Shown in pieces: positions 18,695 to 27,069 of a stretch of DNA of 43,152 nucleotides. The position numbers and the translations under genes are program-made. Below the pieces are notes generated by a model. The model made no database searches, was not told where the DNA came from, and was given only the letters and a program-made list of their open reading frames with translations. The stretch covers positions 1 to 43,152 of the forward strand of contig JAKQHY010000047.1 of assembly GCA_029555965.1 (NCBI GenBank), read 5' to 3'. Each line of letters opens with the position of its first letter. The first letter of the stretch is position 1. Source of the DNA: Chloroflexota bacterium (GTDB lineage: Bacteria > Chloroflexota > Anaerolineae > B4-G1 > SLSP01).

Positions 18695-19572
18695 TGGACG
18701 ATCCCCAAACTCTATTGCGGCGGTATGGCCTGATGCCGCGCAAATCCCTGGGGCAAAACTTCCTTGTGGCGCCCAACGCCCCGGCGCGTATCGTGGCGCT
18801 GGCCGAGCTGACGTCGGAGGACACGGTTCTGGAGGTTGGCGCCGGCCTGGGGACGCTCACAACGGAGTTGGCGGCGCACGCCGGACGGGTGATCGCCGTC
18901 GAAACCGATCCGACACTGGCCGACATCCTGGGCCGCGAAATGGCCGATTTCTCCAATGTTTCGGTTGTCCACGGGGACATTCTGGCATTGGATCTCGCGG
19001 CGCTGCTGGATGTTACTCCGGCGCCCTCCATGCCATTGTGGGGCGAATGGCTGCCGCATTATGCAGTCGTGGCAAATCTGCCTTACTACATCACGGCGGC
19101 GGTGCTGCGGCATCTGCTGGAAGCCGCCGTCCGCCCAGGGCGCATGGTGCTGACGATGCAGCGCGAGGTGGCGCAACGCATTACGGCGGCGCCGGGCGAT
19201 TTGAGTGTGGTGGCGGTGGGCGCCCAGTTTTACGGCAAGCCGCGCATCGGGATGCAGCTCAAGCGCGGCGCATTCTTCCCGCCGCCCGCGGTTGAGTCGG
19301 CAGTGGTGCGGCTGGATTCCTACGCTGAGCCGCCGGTCCCGGTCCGCGACGTGGCGCACTTCTTCCGGGTCGTGCGGGCCGGATTCGCGCAGAAGCGCAA
19401 GCAGTTGCACAACAGTCTGGCGACTACGCTTTCTCTGGCAGACGCCGACGTGCGGACCGCGTTGACGATTGCCGGCGTTGCCCCGGAGCGCCGCGCCGAA
19501 ACGTTGTCGCTGTTGGAGTGGAGCGGGGTCGCGGCGGCTTTACCGTCGTTGCCGCCAATGTCACGGGAGTAA
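18694..19572 (+). CDS. rsmA: 16S rRNA dimethyladenosine transferase RsmA (KsgA)
   Basis: RsmA dimethylates the two adjacent adenosines in helix 45 of 16S rRNA, a late step of 30S maturation. The 292-residue protein has KSLGQNFLVAP at the start, SAM-binding EVGAGLGTLT, acidic VETDP and the catalytic NLPYY motif, followed by the helical C-terminal domain (AGFAQKRKQLHNSL). The ATG at 18,694 overlaps the upstream stop codon; an upstream in-frame ATG at 18,625 would add 23 residues that overlap the 3D gene and are unlike the family. A strong bidirectional terminator follows. Confidence 0.96.
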   Translation: MDDPQTLLRRYGLMPRKSLGQNFLVAPNAPARIVALAELTSEDTVLEVGAGLGTLTTELAAHAGRVIAVETDPTLADILGREMADFSNVSVVHGDILALDLAALLDVTPAPSMPLWGEWLPHYAVVANLPYYITAAVLRHLLEAAVRPGRMVLTMQREVAQRITAAPGDLSVVAVGAQFYGKPRIGMQLKRGAFFPPPAVESAVVRLDSYAEPPVPVRDVAHFFRVVRAGFAQKRKQLHNSLATTLSLADADVRTALTIAGVAPERRAETLSLLEWSGVAAALPSLPPMSRE

Positions 19573-19629
19573 TTCACTAGAAGATGTTGTTTGTCCGTGG
19601 GCGTAGCCTGTGAACAACGAAGCAATTAG

Positions 19630-19671
19630 AAAACCGTTCCCGCCGATTTTATCATCGGCGGGAACGGTTTT
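19630..19671. terminator. Bidirectional terminator between rsmA and gltX
   Basis: AAAACCGTTCCCGCCGAT (19,630-19,647) and ATCGGCGGGAACGGTTTT (19,654-19,671) form a perfect 18-bp stem with a 6-base loop, ending in T runs on both strands. It separates the convergent rsmA and gltX genes. Confidence 0.92.
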
Positions 19672-19689
19672 TGGAGCGCAAAGGGGCGC

Positions 19690-21174
19690 TTAGGCTGGTT
19701 GCGTTTGCGCCGCGAGGTAGTCCCGCAGCACGTCCTCCGCACGTTCCAACCGCTTGAGCGTGGTGGCGCGGCCGATGGCTTCAATGATGCCGAACAGCGG
19801 CGGGGTGACTTCTTTGCCGGTGACCGCGTTGCGGATGATGGTGAACAGTTGGCCGGCCTTCAGATTCAATTCGGCGGCGACCTGGCGCAGTGGCTTTTCC
19901 ATTTCCGCCGCGTCGAATTGGACAAGGTGCGCCAGGAAGGACTGCGTTTGTTGGATTGCTGCCAGACTCTGCTCCGCCGTCATGTTCTTGCCGATCAGTT
20001 TTTCGATGGGGGGCGTTTCAATGTCGGCGAACACGAAGTCGGTCAGTTCCACGACATCCCGCAGGGTTTTTAAGCGTTCTTGCACCAGCGGCACCAGTGT
20101 TTCCAGGGTAGGGATGACTTCAGTGGGCGCCGGCAGCGGGATGAGGCCAGCCTCGGCCCAGAAAGGAATGAGCCGTTCCAGCAAATCTTCGTGACTCAAA
20201 TTGCGGATATAGACGCCATTCACCCATTTAAGTTTGTCGTAGGAAAAGACGGCCGGCGCTTTGTTGATGTGGTTGAGACTGAAGCGAGCGATCAGTTCTT
20301 CCCGAGTGAAGATTTCTTGTTCTTCGCCTTCCCCCGGCGACCAGCCGAGCATCGCCATGAAGTTGAGCATGGCTTCGGGCAAGTACCCCTGTCGCCAGAA
20401 TTCCTCGACCGAGACGGCGCCATGCCGTTTGCTTAGCTTCTTGCCATCCGCCCCGACCACCAACGGCAGGTGAACGTAGACCGGCGGCGTCCACCCGAAC
20501 GCCTGGTACAGCAAAATGCGTTTCGGCGTGCTGGGGATCCAGTCATCGCCGCGCATGATGTGGGTGATGCCCATCATGTGGTCATCTACCACCACGGCCA
20601 GGTGATAGGTGGGGAAGCCGTCGCTTTTGAGCAAAATCTGGTCGTCCAGGAGCCGGTTTTCTACGGTGATATCGCCGCGCAGCACATCGTGGAAGGTGGT
20701 GACGCCCTCATGGGGGACTTTGAGACGGATGACGTGCGGTTCATCGGGGGAGATGTCGCCAGCGGGTTTGTCGCGACAGAGGCCGTCGTACATCGGCATG
20801 TCCCCCTCAGTGCGCTGTTGCGACCGGATGGAGGCCAATCGCTCCGGCGAGCAGTTGCAGCGGTAAGCGTAGCCTTTGGCGATGAGTTCTTCGGCTTTCT
20901 CTTTGTAGATGTCGAGTCGTTCAGACTGCACGTAGGGCCCGTAGTCGCCGCCAACTTCCGGGCCTTCGTCCCAATCCAGGCCAAGCCAACGCAAGCTGTC
21001 GGTGATGATCTGGAGGGCGTTTTCGACATAACGTGTGCGGTCGGTGTCTTCTATTCGCACGATGAACTTCCCGTTTTGGTTACGAGTATACAGCCAGTTA
21101 AACACAACGGTGCGGAGGTTCCCGATGTGCATATACCCCGTTGGGCTAGGGGCGAAACGTGTGCGTACTGTCAT
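19690..21174 (-). CDS. gltX: Glutamyl-tRNA synthetase
   Basis: This class I synthetase charges tRNA with glutamate (possibly tRNA-Gln too, if the amidotransferase route is used). The 494-residue product starts MTVRTRFAPSPTGYMHIGN, containing the HIGH-type motif, and has KKLSKRHG as the KMSKS loop. A four-cysteine zinc site is not obvious. The ATG at 21,174 is preceded by GAAGGAG; an upstream TTG would include the ribosome binding site itself and is rejected. It lies 208 bp behind rodA on the same strand, with a hairpin in the gap, so it may be partly co-transcribed with the min operon. Confidence 0.96.
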   Translation of the reverse strand: MTVRTRFAPSPTGYMHIGNLRTVVFNWLYTRNQNGKFIVRIEDTDRTRYVENALQIITDSLRWLGLDWDEGPEVGGDYGPYVQSERLDIYKEKAEELIAKGYAYRCNCSPERLASIRSQQRTEGDMPMYDGLCRDKPAGDISPDEPHVIRLKVPHEGVTTFHDVLRGDITVENRLLDDQILLKSDGFPTYHLAVVVDDHMMGITHIMRGDDWIPSTPKRILLYQAFGWTPPVYVHLPLVVGADGKKLSKRHGAVSVEEFWRQGYLPEAMLNFMAMLGWSPGEGEEQEIFTREELIARFSLNHINKAPAVFSYDKLKWVNGVYIRNLSHEDLLERLIPFWAEAGLIPLPAPTEVIPTLETLVPLVQERLKTLRDVVELTDFVFADIETPPIEKLIGKNMTAEQSLAAIQQTQSFLAHLVQFDAAEMEKPLRQVAAELNLKAGQLFTIIRNAVTGKEVTPPLFGIIEAIGRATTLKRLERAEDVLRDYLAAQTQPA

Positions 21175-21195
21175 ACAATCCTTCTCCTTCAAGTA

Positions 21196-21228
21196 GCCCT
21201 GCGTTGGATAGCATTTTCAACGCAGGGC
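21196..21228 (-). promoter_or_regulatory. Hairpin in the gltX leader
   Basis: GCCCTGCGTTG and CAACGCAGGGC form a perfect 11-bp stem with an 11-base loop, ending about 20 bases before the gltX start on the minus strand. It lacks a T run, so it looks more like an attenuator, mRNA-processing or translation-control element than a terminator. It does not look like a T-box. Confidence 0.55.
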
Positions 21229-21382
21229 AAGAAATTCTTATCAGCAACAGCAGAATTGAGCCGGTTTTGGTCTTATGAGATAAGGAATCTGCCAAATCTG
21301 TTAAAGCGCTGATTAAGATAGGGACGGGTTAAAATGCGTCTGGTCCTATTATGCCGATTTATAGGAAACTGGCAACCTTAGG

Positions 21383-22477
21383 TCAAAATTCCAGCCGTTT
21401 CTGGCGCATGGCGACGCTTTCGACCAGGCCCAAGCCCACAAAGGTGAAGAGGAGGGAACTGCCGCCGCTGCTGATGAAGGGCATCGGCAGGCCGGCCACG
21501 GGGATGACGCTCAGATTCATGCCCAGGTTGACGAGGAGTTGGTAGAAGATGTAGGTGGCGACGCCGATGACGATGAGTTGCCCGGTTTTGTCGCCAGCGT
21601 TGCCCGCGATGCGCAGCAACCGCCACAGGAGGGCGACATAGATCAGCAAAATGAGGACAGCGCCGGAAAAGCCCAGTTCCTCGCAGATAACTGAGAAAAT
21701 GAAGTCGGTGTGACGGACGCGCAGGAAGTGGAGCTGGCTCTGGGTGCCAATGGCAAACCCTTTACCCATCAGCCCGCCGGAGCCGATGCTGATGAGCGCC
21801 TGTTGGATGTTGTAATAGGCGCCGGCGTCGCGGGTGGGATCGAGGAAGTTGTAAATCCGGTTGCGCATATAGCCACGCATGTTGTCCCAGACGATGGGGG
21901 CAGCAATGAGTCCGATTCCTCCCAGGCTTTCCAGGTAAACCAGTTTCATATCAGAGGCGTAAACCATGGCCAACCAGGTTGCCATATAGAGCGTGGCCGT
22001 GCTAAGATTGGGCTGGCGGAAGACCAGCAATGCCGCCAAGCCGGTCATCCCCAGGGAGGCAATGAATTCGGGCAGGCCGGGCGGGGTGGGGGCATTACGT
22101 CCCAACAAGCTGGCCTGGCTGATAATCAACAGGATGAGGGCGGGGAAGGCCGGTTGGATGGACATGCCGCCCACATAGATGAAGCGCCGCACGTCGCCGA
22201 TTTCGCTGCTGCCTACCAACAATGTGAGGGCCAACGTGGCAAGGGTCAGGAGGTATAAGGGCCATTGGAGGCTTTCAAGGAGGCGATAATTGACAAAGGC
22301 GACCAGGAAGGAGGCGATTACTCCGGCCGCCGCATAGATTGCTTGCCTGCGCCAGGTGTCCGCCAGGTCTGTAGCCCCCCGCGTGGCGCTATAAATCATC
22401 GCCAGTCCGATACCGGTAAGGACGACGGCGATGAAGAGCAGCCCCCAGTCAAAATACTGCCAGGGTGAACGGCGCAT
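21383..22477 (-). CDS. rodA: Rod-shape protein RodA (SEDS glycosyltransferase)
   Basis: RodA polymerises lipid II into glycan strands during cell elongation, working with a class B penicillin-binding protein. The 364-residue, very hydrophobic protein (about ten membrane segments) starts YFDWGLLFIAVVLTGIGLAMIYSAT and ends with the SEDS signature (NLGMNLSVIPVAGLPMPFISSGGSSLL). It is the last gene of the minC-minD-minE-rodA operon, 14 bp after minE. mreBCD and the PBP2 partner are not in the window. An FtsW paralogue is possible, but RodA fits the length and context better. Confidence 0.9.
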   Translation of the reverse strand: MRRSPWQYFDWGLLFIAVVLTGIGLAMIYSATRGATDLADTWRRQAIYAAAGVIASFLVAFVNYRLLESLQWPLYLLTLATLALTLLVGSSEIGDVRRFIYVGGMSIQPAFPALILLIISQASLLGRNAPTPPGLPEFIASLGMTGLAALLVFRQPNLSTATLYMATWLAMVYASDMKLVYLESLGGIGLIAAPIVWDNMRGYMRNRIYNFLDPTRDAGAYYNIQQALISIGSGGLMGKGFAIGTQSQLHFLRVRHTDFIFSVICEELGFSGAVLILLIYVALLWRLLRIAGNAGDKTGQLIVIGVATYIFYQLLVNLGMNLSVIPVAGLPMPFISSGGSSLLFTFVGLGLVESVAMRQKRLEF

Positions 22478-22491
22478 CAGCTACGCCTCCC

Positions 22492-22752
22492 CTACGACTT
22501 TTTCCGGGGGGGTTGGAGGGGGATGTCGGCGACCAGACGCGTTTCGCGGTGATCCTCGGTGAAGTTGACTTGCACTTTGTGGGCGTCAATCTCCAGGTGT
22601 TTGGAGATGACTGCAATGATTTCGTCCTTGAGCATTTCCAACATTCCCGGCGTGATGTTGGCCCGATCATGGGTGAGCACCAAGCGCAAGCGTTGGGCGG
22701 CGATTTCCTGGTTGGAAGGGGCGCGGCGGCGGAAAATATCCCAAAGTTTCAT
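22492..22752 (-). CDS. minE: Cell division topological specificity factor MinE
   Basis: MinE stimulates the MinD ATPase and drives Min oscillation, limiting division to midcell. The 86-residue protein has the N-terminal membrane-targeting and MinD-binding part (RRRAPSNQEIAAQRLRLVLTHDRA) and the C-terminal dimerisation domain (LEMLKDEIIAVISKHLEID, then VQVNF). Length matches the family. It follows minD by 11 bp, with its start ATG set by the family N-terminus. Confidence 0.93.
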   Translation of the reverse strand: MKLWDIFRRRAPSNQEIAAQRLRLVLTHDRANITPGMLEMLKDEIIAVISKHLEIDAHKVQVNFTEDHRETRLVADIPLQPPRKKS

Positions 22753-22763
22753 TCAACACTCCT

Positions 22764-23552
22764 TCATCCGTGTGAGCCAAAGAGTTTCTGCAAAAATGAA
22801 GGCGACTTTATCGGTGTAAACGGCACTTCTTCACCCAGAAGGCGGCGGGCTACATCCCGAAAAGCCGCGCCCGCCCCCGAACGGTCATCCAACACTACCG
22901 GCTGTCCCTGGTTGCTGGCGGTCAGCACGTTGGGGTCTTCCGGCACGATGCCGATGATGTCAATGGCGAGCAGGTCTACGACAGTATCCGGGTCGAGCAT
23001 TTGCCCACGGCGGATCAGTTCCGGTTTGAGGCGGTTGAGGATAAGTTGCGCCGGCGCCCAACCTTCGGCTTCCAGCAATCCAACGACGCGGTCAGCGTCG
23101 CGCACGGCGGTCACTTCGGGATTGGTGACGATGAGGACGCGGTTGGCCGGTTTCGCCGCGATGCGGAAGCCGTGTTCGATGCCGGCCGGGGAGTCAATGA
23201 TGACGTAATCGGCGAGTTCGGCGGCTTCGTGCGCCACGCGAGCCATATCCTCCTGGCCAACCGCATCTTTGTTACGAGTTTGCGCGGCTGGCAGCAGGAA
23301 CAATTCCGGGAAGCGTTTATCACGCACCAGGGCCTGGCGGAGTCGGCAGCGGCCCTCGATGTAGTTCACGATGTCGTAGACGATACGGTTTTCCAGGCCG
23401 AGCATCAGGTCCAGGTTGCGCAGGCCGATGTCGGCGTCAATACAGATGACGCGCTTGCCGAGCATAGCCAAAGCCAGGCTCAAGTTGGCAGCGGTGGTCG
23501 TTTTACCCACCCCGCCTTTTCCCGATGAAATCGTGATAATGGTTCCGGCCAT
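22764..23552 (-). CDS. minD: Septum site-determining ATPase MinD
   Basis: MinD is a membrane-associated ATPase that recruits MinC to the pole. The 262-residue product has the deviant Walker A SSGKGGVGKTT (Lys12 and Lys17), the MinD signature IDADIGLRNLDLMLGLENR and a C-terminal amphipathic membrane helix (SFLQKLFGSHG). The start at 23,552 has AGGGGG upstream; an in-frame start 57 bases earlier is rejected because it overlaps minC and adds unlike residues. Its ATG lies one base after the minC stop. Confidence 0.96.
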   Translation of the reverse strand: MAGTIITISSGKGGVGKTTTAANLSLALAMLGKRVICIDADIGLRNLDLMLGLENRIVYDIVNYIEGRCRLRQALVRDKRFPELFLLPAAQTRNKDAVGQEDMARVAHEAAELADYVIIDSPAGIEHGFRIAAKPANRVLIVTNPEVTAVRDADRVVGLLEAEGWAPAQLILNRLKPELIRRGQMLDPDTVVDLLAIDIIGIVPEDPNVLTASNQGQPVVLDDRSGAGAAFRDVARRLLGEEVPFTPIKSPSFLQKLFGSHG

Positions 23553-23553
23553 T

Positions 23554-24231
23554 CTACCCCCTTGCTGTCCAGGGTTCTGCAATAATGCGATTTTGACTGA
23601 CGCTGGCAATTTCCGGCTGTGGTTTGCGGCGCCGTTCTTCCGGCGTACGGCTGATATAGCCGGCGATACGCAGTTGCGCCGGCGCCAGGTCGAGCGCGCA
23701 GATCACGGCGCTTTCGTCGCCAAGGGCGCCAGCGTGGACAAGTCCGCGGATGTGTCCCCATACGATAATGCTGCCGCCGGCGACCACTTCTGCCCCGGGG
23801 TTGATGTCGCCCATAATGATAATATGACCGGGGTAGTGGATGCGCTGCCCGGAGCGCAAGGTGCGTTGCACCAACATAGCATTATACTCCGCTTCTGCCG
23901 ACTCCAACGGCTCGCGCTGGGCTGCCGCCGCCGCGGGCAGGCGGGTGCGGATGCCATAGGAGCGCACGACGCGCATCGTGGTCGGGTCATCGGTGAGGAT
24001 GGCCCACAAGTCCATCTCGTGCGCTTCCAACAGTTCACGCAGCGCGACCAATTGCTCGTGCGTGATGGTGCGCCCTCCCAGTTCGACGATGACCCGTCCC
24101 CCCCGGAAGAAAGCGTCGGCATCTTGCAAGGCCAGGGTCAACCCGCGTGAGATGGCTTCCCAATTGTCCACGCGGGGGGTCAACAAGATGCCTTGTGGCG
24201 TTCCTTTGAGTGTGACGGGTATTTCTTCCAT
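23554..24231 (-). CDS. minC: Septum site-determining protein MinC
   Basis: MinC inhibits FtsZ polymerisation when bound to MinD. The 225-residue protein has an N-terminal FtsZ-binding domain (about 1-100) and the C-terminal beta-helix that binds MinD (GHIIIMGDINPGAEVVAGGSIIVWGHIRGLVHAG). The start at 24,231 (MEEIPVTLKG) lies only about 10 bases after a TATAAT box, so the mRNA would be nearly leaderless; no ribosome binding site is seen. An upstream ATG at 24,264 precedes that promoter box. It heads the min-rodA operon. Confidence 0.92.
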   Translation of the reverse strand: MEEIPVTLKGTPQGILLTPRVDNWEAISRGLTLALQDADAFFRGGRVIVELGGRTITHEQLVALRELLEAHEMDLWAILTDDPTTMRVVRSYGIRTRLPAAAAAQREPLESAEAEYNAMLVQRTLRSGQRIHYPGHIIIMGDINPGAEVVAGGSIIVWGHIRGLVHAGALGDESAVICALDLAPAQLRIAGYISRTPEERRRKPQPEIASVSQNRIIAEPWTARG

Positions 24232-24241
24232 AGATAGGGGG

Positions 24242-24270
24242 ATTATAACATGAATTGGCATCAATGAGAA
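24242..24270 (-). promoter_or_regulatory. Promoter of the minC operon
   Basis: On the minus strand, TTCTCA, a 17-bp spacer and an extended -10, TGTTATAAT (TATAAT at 24,247-24,242), lie just before the minC ATG. Transcription should start about 4 bases before that ATG. The same CATGTTATAAT occurs in the glycan-operon promoter. Confidence 0.7.
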
Positions 24271-24462
24271 TTACGGAAGCGTATCACTCCAGAAATACCG
24301 CGGGAAATGTCTGGTAACGAATCTTTTTTGCGTGCTTGGACCTATCGAACAGAGAAATGTTTACACTTTCACCATTTCACGCTATTTGGGAGTAACATCG
24401 GTAATGGAGCGGTATCTTATGCTTCAAAGTTTTATAACTACATCACAATAGCGAGGACAAGG
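24271..24462. other. Gap before the secreted lipoprotein gene
   Basis: No gene is seen. A weak promoter-like pair, TTTACA (24,360-24,365), 17 bp, TATTTG (24,383-24,388), could serve the next gene. The in-frame start at 24,307 would read through this gap and is rejected. Confidence 0.4.
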
Positions 24463-25863
24463 ATGTGTAGGTTACGAGAATCCTCCCTATTTCTCTGGCT
24501 CCTGACTATACTGTTGGTCAGCAGTTGTGTGCCGAGCTTGGCGCCGGCCCATCCAATCGCTCTTCCAGATGAGAGTTTTGCTTGGAGTGTATCAGCGGCC
24601 ATTTCCCCAAATGGCGCCAGGCACTATGTTTTTGATCAGTGTGACTCTGATGCCTGCAAGATCGCATACTACCGGGCGCATGGTGGGAATCCATTCTTGC
24701 GCCTTGAAATCACGCCATCACCTCCCTTTTACGGGTTTTATAGATATTACCTCTATCCAGACATTGCTGTAACAGATGACGATCAAGTCTTCGTGGTGTG
24801 GTATGTGGGTGGAGCTAGTAATCATACAATAATCAATGGCATTCTCTATGCCAGCATTGTGACTGATACTGTTTCGATTGATTCTGTCACCAATTTGGCA
24901 ATGGTTAGCCGACAGCCGCCCAAAGTGATCGCCCGCGGCACGTATGTGTATGCAGTGTATGCGATGTATGATGGCGTTGAAGGCCTGCAATGGCGCTACC
25001 GACAATTACAACCACTCGACGCAGAAGGGAATATCGGTGGCAGCGATACTGTGTATGCTTCCCGCCCGCAATTGGGAATTGACAGTCAGGGCGATTTGCA
25101 TGCAGTGTATAGACTGACGGATGGGTCAAAACAGACAATAGCTTATTGGAAGACAGGAACAATTTCAGAGACGATCCTTGCTATAACCGAGAATAATGAA
25201 CAGCACTTGATCCTCCCGGATATGGTGTTAGATCCGGATGATACCGCCCATGTCGTCGTGGGTATTACAACCACCACCGGCATTTCTTTAGCGATACTAT
25301 CCCTCGCCCTTTCGCCAACAGCGCCTATTACTACAGAAATACCCTTGACTAACACACTCCAACCATGGTCTCTATATGGGCAGCCACACCTGGTCAATGG
25401 CATACCGTATACATCTTACGTAACCGAGACCATGGGGGTACCCGCTATGACGGGTATCACATCAACCCTGGTAGTTTTTTCGGCTAAGAATAGCGAGCTA
25501 TCCGAACCCGAAATATGGGTCTATAGCCCACGTCACACCAGTCTTATGCGCATTACGAATAATGCATGGGCAGACGGGGAACCGCTCATAACCAGCGTTG
25601 ACCATGCCCCCGTCATCGGGTGGCGAACTATTGATGGGTCTGGCTGCCAAAGAGATGTGTATACATGGGATACTATCCACGGCATACGCCAGATCCATAC
25701 TTCCGCATCAACCGACGCATGCCATAGGGGCTATGCTTTGGTTGGTCAAGGTAAATGGGGAAGTGGTATATGGATAGACAGCTTGAGTGATGACGATGAT
25801 ACGGCTGTCCCCTGGGTGGTTTTCAACGCTTACCGCACCTATTTGCCGATAATCCAACGGTAA
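24463..25863 (+). CDS. Secreted lipoprotein, predicted beta-propeller, function unknown
   Basis: The 466-residue product has a lipoprotein signal peptide (lipobox VSSC, Cys22), so it should be membrane-anchored outside the cell. The body has repeated short strands such as DDDQVFVVWYVGG, RGTYVYAVYAMYDGVEG, GDLHAVYRLTDG and DDTAHVVVGI, suggesting a sialidase- or BNR-like beta-propeller (inference). It ends YRTYLPIIQR, a motif seen on other secreted proteins of this window. The start at 24,463 has AGGACAAGG upstream; an in-frame start at 24,307 would place a non-signal 52-residue extension ahead of the signal peptide. It is AT-richer than the min genes. Confidence 0.72.
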   Translation: MCRLRESSLFLWLLTILLVSSCVPSLAPAHPIALPDESFAWSVSAAISPNGARHYVFDQCDSDACKIAYYRAHGGNPFLRLEITPSPPFYGFYRYYLYPDIAVTDDDQVFVVWYVGGASNHTIINGILYASIVTDTVSIDSVTNLAMVSRQPPKVIARGTYVYAVYAMYDGVEGLQWRYRQLQPLDAEGNIGGSDTVYASRPQLGIDSQGDLHAVYRLTDGSKQTIAYWKTGTISETILAITENNEQHLILPDMVLDPDDTAHVVVGITTTTGISLAILSLALSPTAPITTEIPLTNTLQPWSLYGQPHLVNGIPYTSYVTETMGVPAMTGITSTLVVFSAKNSELSEPEIWVYSPRHTSLMRITNNAWADGEPLITSVDHAPVIGWRTIDGSGCQRDVYTWDTIHGIRQIHTSASTDACHRGYALVGQGKWGSGIWIDSLSDDDDTAVPWVVFNAYRTYLPIIQR

Positions 25864-25895
25864 ACTTTGTTCCAACAACGAGCACTGGCAGCGAT

Positions 25896-25934
25896 GTTGT
25901 TTTGCTGGCGGGTTGCGCCCGCCAACAGAACGAC
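25896..25934. terminator. Terminator-like hairpin behind the lipoprotein gene
   Basis: GTTGTTTTGCTGGCGGG and CCCGCCAACAGAACGAC form a 17-bp stem (three mismatch or wobble positions) with a 5-base loop. A good T run is absent, but the position, 33 bases after the stop, fits a terminator. Confidence 0.6.
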
Positions 25935-26071
25935 TTCTTCCTCCCGGCAGCTTAAGCCACAAACCCGGCACAAGTTGGTCAATAAGGGTCAACCTGGAGC
26001 GCGCTACAATAAGGATATTTTGGGGTTGTGTGTGGAGTTTTGGGAAAGAGGATGGTCAGGGTTGACGGGTA

Positions 26072-26100
26072 TTGGAAGATACTTTTAGCCATGTTATAAT
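26072..26100 (+). promoter_or_regulatory. Promoter of the 12-gene glycan cluster
   Basis: TTGGAA (26,072-26,077), a 17-bp spacer and an extended -10, TGTTATAAT (TATAAT at 26,095-26,100), give a transcription start near 26,107. The first gene starts at 26,128 with GGGGAG as ribosome binding site. Confidence 0.75.
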
Positions 26101-26127
26101 CATTGCCTGTTGAGTGGGGAGACAGGT

Positions 26128-27069
26128 ATGAAATTGATAATTCAAATTCCTTGTTACAATGAAGAAGCAACGTTGCCTCAGACTGTGCTTGATTTGCCGG
26201 AGCAGATTGCGGGTATTGATGAAATTGAGGTCTTGGTAATTGACGATGGGAGTACGGATCGCACTGTGGCCGTGGCCCAAGAATTGGGCGTGCAGCATAT
26301 TGTAAGCCTGCCGCGCAATGCGGGGCTGGCGCATGCTTTTGTCACCGGTCTGGAGGCGGCTGTGTTGCGGGGGGCGGACATCATTGTTAACACTGATGCG
26401 GACAATCAATACCAGGGTGAGGACATTGCTTGCCTGGTGGCGCCAATTGTGAATGGGCGTGCCGATATTGTGGTGGGGGACCGTGGGGTGGCAAGCGTGG
26501 CCGAGTTTTCGCCGGTGAAACGCCTGCTGCAACAGTTCGGCAGTTGGGTGGTGCAATTGGCGTCGGGGGTCGTCACACCGGACGCGACGAGTGGTTTCCG
26601 CGCCCTGAGCCAGGAAGCTGCGTTACGGACGTTAATTTTAAGCGAGTATTCATACACGCTGGAGTCGTTGATTCAGGCCGGCGCACGGCGATTGAGCGTG
26701 GTATACGTGCCCATCCGCGTCAATCCCAAAACCCGCCCTTCGCGGTTGATGCGCAATATTCCACAGTATGTGATGAGTTCGATGGCGACGATCTTGCGCA
26801 TCTACACGATGTACCGACCGATGCGTGTTTTTTTCTTCCTGGCGGGATTAATGCTGGTCGGCGGGCTGCTGGGAGGGATGCGCTTCCTGTACTTTTATAG
26901 CCTGGGACGAGGCGCAGGCCATGTGCAATCTCTGATTCTCACCGCAATTTTGCTGATTATGGGGTTTCAAACGTTTTTAATTGGCCTGGTGGCGGATTTG
27001 ATCGGGTTTAACCGGAAGATTTTGGAAGAGACGTTGTATCGAGTGCGGAAGGCAGAACTGGAGAAATGA
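26128..27069 (+). CDS. GT2 glycosyltransferase, polyprenyl-phosphate sugar transferase type
   Basis: The 313-residue protein is a GT-A family 2 enzyme with two C-terminal membrane segments. It has IPCYNEE, DDGSTD (Asp39-Asp40), the metal-binding DAD (Asp90-Asp92) with NQYQ, and the acceptor-side RPSRLMRN. The layout is like dolichol/undecaprenyl-phosphate mannose or glucose synthases, which load a sugar on a lipid carrier for GT-C enzymes; the two large membrane proteins in this operon could use such a donor (inference). GGGGAG precedes the ATG at 26,128 by 7 bases; an upstream TTG at 26,110 is rejected. It opens the cluster. Confidence 0.9.
   Translation: MKLIIQIPCYNEEATLPQTVLDLPEQIAGIDEIEVLVIDDGSTDRTVAVAQELGVQHIVSLPRNAGLAHAFVTGLEAAVLRGADIIVNTDADNQYQGEDIACLVAPIVNGRADIVVGDRGVASVAEFSPVKRLLQQFGSWVVQLASGVVTPDATSGFRALSQEAALRTLILSEYSYTLESLIQAGARRLSVVYVPIRVNPKTRPSRLMRNIPQYVMSSMATILRIYTMYRPMRVFFFLAGLMLVGGLLGGMRFLYFYSLGRGAGHVQSLILTAILLIMGFQTFLIGLVADLIGFNRKILEETLYRVRKAELEK

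Noticed and set aside
21175..21382. T-box leader before gltX
   Set aside because: No T-box sequence or specifier stem-loop was recognised; only one plain hairpin is present.
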